A stretch of DNA of 64,000 nt, taken from the NCBI GenBank assembly GCA_900317515.1, contig ONHA01000007.1, positions 1 through 64,000 of the forward strand. The letters run 5' to 3'. Position 1 is the first letter of the stretch. Each line of letters opens with the position of its first letter. The notes below the pieces were generated by a model. The model was not told where the DNA came from. It saw only the letters and a list, made by a program, of their open reading frames with translations, and made no database searches. Positions 59,379 through 64,000 of the stretch are shown here, in pieces. Position numbers and translations under genes: made by a program. This DNA comes from an uncultured Eubacteriales bacterium. GTDB taxonomy: Bacteria; Bacillota; Clostridia; Lachnospirales; Lachnospiraceae.

Positions 59379-60605
59379 TCACAATGGGAGCTTTCGTCCC
59401 TCTTTTTTCCACTCGAGGAACTCCGCCGTCGCGGTGAAGATCACGTCGCCCGAGGAATTGAGGGCGGTCTCGAGGGAGTCCTGAATGACGCTCACGATAA
59501 AGCCCACGCCGACGATCTGCATCGCGATATCATTGGAAATGCCGAAGAGCGAGCAGGCAAGCGGAACCAGAAGGAGCGAGCCGCCGGCGACGCCGGAAGC
59601 GCCGCAGGCCGAGAAGGTCGCGACGATGCTGAGGAGCAGCGCGACCGGCAGGGAGACCTCGGCTCCGACCGTGTTGGCGGCGGTCAGCGCAAAGGTGGTG
59701 ATGACCGCTGCGGCTCCGTCCATGTTGATGGTGGCGCCGAGCGGGATCGAGACCGAGTACATGTCCTCGTCGAGGCCGAGCTTTTTGCAGAGCTCCAGGT
59801 TGACCGGGATGTTGGCGGCCGAGCTTCTGGTGAAGAAGGCGGTGATGCCGCTCTGGCGGATGCAGGTCAGGATCAGCGGGAACGGGTTGTGCCGGAGCGT
59901 GATCCCGACGATCAGCGGGTTGACGACGAAGGCGACGAGCAGCATGGAGACGACCAGCACGAGCACCAGCTCGCCGTAGGTGGTGAAGATCTCGAGGCCG
60001 CTCGTGGAGACGGAGTCGTAGACGAGACCCATGATACCGAAGGGGGCGCAGCCGATGACCCAGCGGACGACCAGGGAGGCCGCGTCCGCGAAGTTCTGCA
60101 TGGTCTGCTTGGTGTGCTCATAGGCTTCCTTTAACGCCAGTCCGAAAATTACGGCCCAGAAGAGAATGCCGATATAGTTGGCGTCGATGAGAGCCTTCAC
60201 CGGGTTTGCGATGATGCTGGTGAGGAGGTTCATGATGACCTCATTCATGCCGCCGGGCGCCGTGTAGCCCTCCGCGACATCGATGTTGGCCAGCGTCAGG
60301 GAGACCGGATGGATGAAATTGACCATAACCGCGACGATGGCCGCGCAGAGCGTGCTGAAGAGATAGAGGAAGATGACGGTCCTGAACTTGGCCAAGTTGC
60401 CGCCCTTCGCGCTCGCGATGGAGGAAGAGACGAGCAGGAAGACCAGGACGGGCGCGATGCCCTTCAGGGCGCCGACGAAGAGGGAGCCCAGAAGGCTGAT
60501 CCATGCAAGGCCGGGCACGGTGAGCCCCAAAATGACGCCGACCGCAAGACCGACACAGATTCGTACGATGAGACTCAGTGAATTCCATTTTTTGATAAGC
60601 TGCAT
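59379..60605 (-). CDS. sstT: serine/threonine:Na+ symporter
   Basis: The 408-residue protein is a dicarboxylate/amino acid:cation symporter with SstT marks: ISLLGSLFVGALKGIAPVLVFLLVSSSIA, NFIHPVSLTLAN, TRSSAANIPVNLELCKKLGLDEDMYSVSIPLGATINMDGAAAVITTFALTAANT, and SACGASGVAGGSLLLVPLACSLFGI. About eight helices and two re-entrant loops are visible. It brings in serine and threonine with sodium. AAGGAGG precedes the start. Three GAATAC repeats near 60640-60660 and a dyad (ACCATTTTAATGGT) lie upstream. Confidence 0.92.
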   Translation of the reverse strand: MQLIKKWNSLSLIVRICVGLAVGVILGLTVPGLAWISLLGSLFVGALKGIAPVLVFLLVSSSIASAKGGNLAKFRTVIFLYLFSTLCAAIVAVMVNFIHPVSLTLANIDVAEGYTAPGGMNEVIMNLLTSIIANPVKALIDANYIGILFWAVIFGLALKEAYEHTKQTMQNFADAASLVVRWVIGCAPFGIMGLVYDSVSTSGLEIFTTYGELVLVLVVSMLLVAFVVNPLIVGITLRHNPFPLILTCIRQSGITAFFTRSSAANIPVNLELCKKLGLDEDMYSVSIPLGATINMDGAAAVITTFALTAANTVGAEVSLPVALLLSIVATFSACGASGVAGGSLLLVPLACSLFGISNDIAMQIVGVGFIVSVIQDSLETALNSSGDVIFTATAEFLEWKKEGRKLPL

Positions 60606-60737
60606 AAATGCCTCCTTAAGAATTGTATTTTTCGGTAGAATACAGCAGAATACAGAATACCATTAAAATGGTGTCCATGTCCAGCAATAAAAGGGCGGAA
60701 GGAGCATTTGGCGGAACAAAAGCAGAAAAATTTCCTG

Positions 60738-60827
60738 TTGACAAACATATCTGTAAAGATTATTATGTTTCGAAGAGGCAACGGAGTCTCTAATGTATGA
60801 AGGCATTAGAGGCTCCGCTGCCTTTTT
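60738..60827 (+). promoter_or_regulatory. gltB promoter and GGCAACGG leader hairpin
   Basis: TTGACA at 60738-60743 and TATTAT at 60761-60766 have a 17-base spacer. The leader then forms a 20-base stem: AGGCAACGGAGTCTCTAATG at 60776-60795 with its partner at 60804-60823 (two mismatches), then TTTT. It is the third example of this unit in the window. Confidence 0.78.
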
Positions 60828-60864
60828 GTTTGGAAAAACGGCGGGCCTCGGAAGGAGGTAAGGT

Positions 60865-63800
60865 ATGAGACAGGGACTTTCATTGTTGAGAGAGCATGAT
60901 GCCTGCGGCATCGGAGCGGTCGTCAAGATCGACGGCGTCCCGGAGTATTCGGTCATGGATGACGCGCTTGCCATCGTGGAGAAGCTGGAGCACCGGGCCG
61001 GAAAGGACGCGAGCGGAACGGTCGGTGACGGCGTCGGGATCCTGGTCGGGATTGCGCATTCATTTTTTAAGAAGGCCGCGAAAGAAGCGGGCCTTTCGAT
61101 CGGCGAGGCCGGTGAGTACGGGATCGGCATGTTCTTTCTGCCGGAGGACCGCCTTATGCGCACATTTGCGAAGAGGCTCTTTGAGGTGATCGCGGCAAAG
61201 GAGGGCATATCCGTGCTCGGCTGGAGGAAGGTGCCCGTCCACCCGGAGATCCTGGGCGACCGCGCCAGGGACTGCATGCCGGCAATTCGCCAGTGCTTCC
61301 TTAAGAAACCCGAAGGCTGTGAGAAGGGGATCGAGTTCGACAGAAAGCTGTATGTCGTGCGCCGCGAGTTCGAGCAGAGCTCCGAGGACACCTATGTGTG
61401 CTCCCTGTCGTCGCGGACGATCGTCTACAAGGGCATGTTCCTGGTCGGCCAGCTCCGCCGGTTCTACGAGGACCTTCAGAGCCGCGACTACAGGACGGCG
61501 ATCGCGATGGTCCACTCACGGTTTTCGACTAACACGCTGCCCAGCTGGGAGAGGGCTCATCCGTACCGTTTTATCGCCCACAACGGGGAAATAAACACCA
61601 TACGGGGCAACTATGACCGCATGCTGGCCCGGGAGGAGACCATGCACTCGCCGCTTCTTGGCAGGGAGAAGGACAAGATCTATCCGGTCATTGCGGGGAG
61701 CGGGTCCGATTCGGCCATGCTCGACAATACGCTGGAGTTCCTCTACATGAACGGCATGGAGCTGCCGCTTGCGATGATGACCCTGATCCCGGAGCCCTGG
61801 AAGAACAACCGGTTCATGAGCGAGACCAGGAAGGATTTCTACCACTACTATGCAACCATGATGGAGCCGTGGGACGGGCCGGCCGCCATCCTCTTCACGG
61901 ACGGCGAGCTCTTCGGGGCGACGCTGGACCGCAACGGTCTCCGGCCGTCCAGATACTATATAACGGACGACAATCGTCTCATCCTCTCCTCCGAGGTGGG
62001 CGTCCTTGACATCGCCCCGGAGCATATCGTCAGAAAATCGAGGCTCATGCCCGGAAGAATGCTGCTCGTCGACACGAAGAGGAAACGCATCATCTCGGAT
62101 GAGGAGTGCAAGGAGTATTATGCCTCCGCCCATCCTTACGGGGAGTGGATCGACGCCAATCTGGTGCATTTAAAGGACCTCGCGATCCCGAACCGCCAGG
62201 TGCCTGTCCACACCCAGGAAGAACGCGACCGCCTCTACAAGGTCTTTGGCTACAGCTATGAGGAGGTGCGGACATACATCCTTGAGGCCGCGGCAAACGG
62301 TGCGGAGCCGACCGTTTCCATGGGGCACGACGTCCCGCTGGCATCGCTCTCGGACTCCTATCCGCTCCTCTACCGCTTCTTCCAGCAGCAGTTCGCCCAG
62401 GTCACGAACCCGCCGATCGACTCCCTCCGGGAGAAGATCGTCACGGATACGACCGTCTACATCGGCTCCGACGGAGACCTTCTCCACGCGGAGAGCGGCA
62501 ACTGCACGGTCCTCGAGGTGAACAACCCGATCCTGACCGGCGTCGATATGCTGAAAATACGATCCATGAAGCGGAGCGGCTTCAAAAATGAAACCGTCTC
62601 GCTCCTCTACTATAAGCACACCTCCCTCGCGAAGGCGGTCGAACACCTGTATCTTGCGGTGGACCGGGCCGTGGCCGGCGGGGCCAACATCATCATCCTC
62701 TCGGATCGCGGCGTCGACGAGAACCATGTGCCGATCCCGGCACTGCTCGCGGTCTCGGCGGTGGAGCAGCACCTGGTCCGCACGAGAAAGCGGACGGCCG
62801 TCTCGCTGATCCTCGAGAGCGGCGAGGTGAGGGATGTCCACCAGGCGGCCTGCATCCTCGGATTCGGGGCCCGGGCGGTCAACCCCTATCTCGCCCACGA
62901 GTGCATCGAGGAGCTGATCACGCTGGGGCTTCTCGACAAGGATTCCCACACGGCGATCGACGATTACAACCAGGCGCTTCTTACCGGGGTCGTGAAGATT
63001 GCGGCCAAGATGGGGATCTCCACGATCCAGTCCTACCAGTCCGCGAGGATCTTCGAGGGGATCGGGCTCGCAAAAGAGGTGATCGACCTTTATTTTGCAG
63101 GCATGACCTGCCGGGTCGGCGGCATCGGCGTAAAGGAGATCGAGGAGGGCATCGCCTACCGGCATGACAGAGCCTTCGATCCGATGGGGCTGCCGATTGA
63201 TCCGGTCCTCGACAGCAGCGGTTTCCACAATCTGAGGAGCGGCCCGGGCAAGGAGGACCACCTCTACAGCCCGAAGACCATCGTGCTCCTGCAGCAGGCC
63301 TGCCGGACCGGAAATTATGACAAATTCAAGGAGTACAGCAGTCTGGTGGACGATTCGAATCACCCGCACACGCTCCGAGGGCTCCTCGATTTCGTGCCGG
63401 CGGGGGACCCGGTGGATATCTCCGAGGTTGAGCCGGTGGAGGAGATCGTGAAGCGCTTCCAGACGGGGGCTATGAGCTACGGCTCCCTCTCCGAGGAGGC
63501 CCACGAGACCATCGCGCTCGCGATGAACCGGCTGGGCGGCCGCTCCAACACCGGTGAAGGCGGCGAGGCCAGCGAGCGGTTCGGCACCGAGAAGAACAGC
63601 GCGGTGAAGCAGGTCGCCTCGGGCCGCTTCGGCGTGACGGAGGAGTACCTCCTGAGCGCGAAGGAGATCCAGATCAAGATGGCCCAGGGCGCAAAGCCCG
63701 GCGAGGGCGGCAATCTCCCGGCGAAGAAAGTCTATCCCTGGGTCGCAAAGACCCGCTGCTCGACGCCGGGCGTGCAGCTTATCTCGCCGCCGCCCCACCA

Positions 63801-64000
63801 CGATATCTACTCCATCGAGGACCTGGCCCAGCTCATCTACGATCTTAAAAATGCAAACCGCGCGGCCCGCATCTCCGTCAAGCTGGTCTCGGAAGCCGGC
63901 GTCGGCACGATCGCGTCGGGCGTCGCGAAGGCGGGGGCTCAGGTGGTTCTCATTTCCGGCTATGACGGCGGCACGGGAGCCGCTCCCTACAGCTCGGTCC
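60865..64000 (+). CDS. gltB: glutamate synthase large subunit, 3' end outside window
   Basis: The open frame from ATG 60865 (GAAGGAGG upstream) runs 1045 codons to the window edge; the family is about 1500. It opens [14 protein letters not shown]: the Cys at residue 14 becomes the N-terminal glutaminase nucleophile after propeptide removal. [34 protein letters not shown] follows, then the central domain, then FMN-domain motifs [26 protein letters not shown] and [47 protein letters not shown]. It moves glutamine amide nitrogen to 2-oxoglutarate, completing the GS-GOGAT cycle. Confidence 0.96.
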   Translation, partial: MRQGLSLLREHDACGIGAVVKIDGVPEYSVMDDALAIVEKLEHRAGKDASGTVGDGVGILVGIAHSFFKKAAKEAGLSIGEAGEYGIGMFFLPEDRLMRTFAKRLFEVIAAKEGISVLGWRKVPVHPEILGDRARDCMPAIRQCFLKKPEGCEKGIEFDRKLYVVRREFEQSSEDTYVCSLSSRTIVYKGMFLVGQLRRFYEDLQSRDYRTAIAMVHSRFSTNTLPSWERAHPYRFIAHNGEINTIRGNYDRMLAREETMHSPLLGREKDKIYPVIAGSGSDSAMLDNTLEFLYMNGMELPLAMMTLIPEPWKNNRFMSETRKDFYHYYATMMEPWDGPAAILFTDGELFGATLDRNGLRPSRYYITDDNRLILSSEVGVLDIAPEHIVRKSRLMPGRMLLVDTKRKRIISDEECKEYYASAHPYGEWIDANLVHLKDLAIPNRQVPVHTQEERDRLYKVFGYSYEEVRTYILEAAANGAEPTVSMGHDVPLASLSDSYPLLYRFFQQQFAQVTNPPIDSLREKIVTDTTVYIGSDGDLLHAESGNCTVLEVNNPILTGVDMLKIRSMKRSGFKNETVSLLYYKHTSLAKAVEHLYLAVDRAVAGGANIIILSDRGVDENHVPIPALLAVSAVEQHLVRTRKRTAVSLILESGEVRDVHQAACILGFGARAVNPYLAHECIEELITLGLLDKDSHTAIDDYNQALLTGVVKIAAKMGISTIQSYQSARIFEGIGLAKEVIDLYFAGMTCRVGGIGVKEIEEGIAYRHDRAFDPMGLPIDPVLDSSGFHNLRSGPGKEDHLYSPKTIVLLQQACRTGNYDKFKEYSSLVDDSNHPHTLRGLLDFVPAGDPVDISEVEPVEEIVKRFQTGAMSYGSLSEEAHETIALAMNRLGGRSNTGEGGEASERFGTEKNSAVKQVASGRFGVTEEYLLSAKEIQIKMAQGAKPGEGGNLPAKKVYPWVAKTRCSTPGVQLISPPPHHDIYSIEDLAQLIYDLKNANRAARISVKLVSEAGVGTIASGVAKAGAQVVLISGYDGGTGAAPYSSV

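Noticed and set aside
62170-63801. Long antisense frame under gltB (543 codons)
   Set aside because: The plus strand is an unmistakable glutamate synthase; the antisense product has no recognisable domain.

Overview
The window is chromosomal DNA from a low-motility-signal, Gram-positive anaerobe, most likely a Lachnospiraceae-type Clostridium relative. The reasons are: strong AGGAGG ribosome sites, TTGACA/TATAAT promoters with 17-base spacers, exported BspA-like leucine-rich-repeat and InlB-repeat proteins, a type III glutamine synthetase, an Amt-PII fusion, DUF2975/YozG-type regulator pairs, and glycosidase operons fitting a gut plant-glycan degrader. Most of the DNA is GC-rich. Two blocks, about 1.7-4.3 kb and 31.7-36.3 kb, are clearly AT-rich and look acquired.

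Layout. 1-6.1 kb: end of an alpha/beta hydrolase, a Phd/ParE-like toxin-antitoxin pair with a palindromic operator, decayed gene fragments, an AT-rich three-gene operon with a papain/C39-like cysteine peptidase bracketed by a direct repeat, and small unknown genes. 6.2-14.4 kb: two surface proteins (InlB repeats, and a 2067-residue LRR protein). 14.4-21.8 kb: isocitrate dehydrogenase-aconitase operon with a previously uncalled 31-residue membrane ORF, a divergent LysR regulator, an exported transglutaminase, and an S4 RNA-binding protein. 21.9-30.6 kb: housekeeping genes (thrH, PLC-like protein, broken GDPD, maf, patatin, rluD), then a phenylalanine-rich leader peptide and attenuator before DAHP synthase and prephenate dehydratase, then birA/bioY with two BirA operators, then tRNA-Ala.

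30.6-36.3 kb is an AT-rich accessory island holding the most interesting system: a YbjN-like protein, a 391-residue protein ending in a PqqD-like RiPP recognition domain, a radical SAM/SPASM maturase and a 43-codon precursor gene whose C-terminus is Cys/Tyr/Trp rich. This looks like an undescribed RiPP pathway. 36.3-40.7 kb holds small membrane proteins and regulators, an HTH-Uma2 protein and a broken GH5 glycosidase. 40.7-51.2 kb is a glycoside-utilisation regulon: an AraC regulator, aldo-keto reductase plus glutaredoxin, a hydroxyacid dehydrogenase, and a GPH symporter-GH2-GH78 operon. Two promoters there share the same upstream box at the same distance from the -10.

51.3-64 kb is a nitrogen block: glmS, asnB, amt-PII, GSIII, sstT and gltB. 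The glmS, GSIII and gltB genes each sit behind a consensus promoter followed at once by a terminator-like hairpin beginning GGCAACGG, which suggests a common RNA-level switch for amide nitrogen metabolism.
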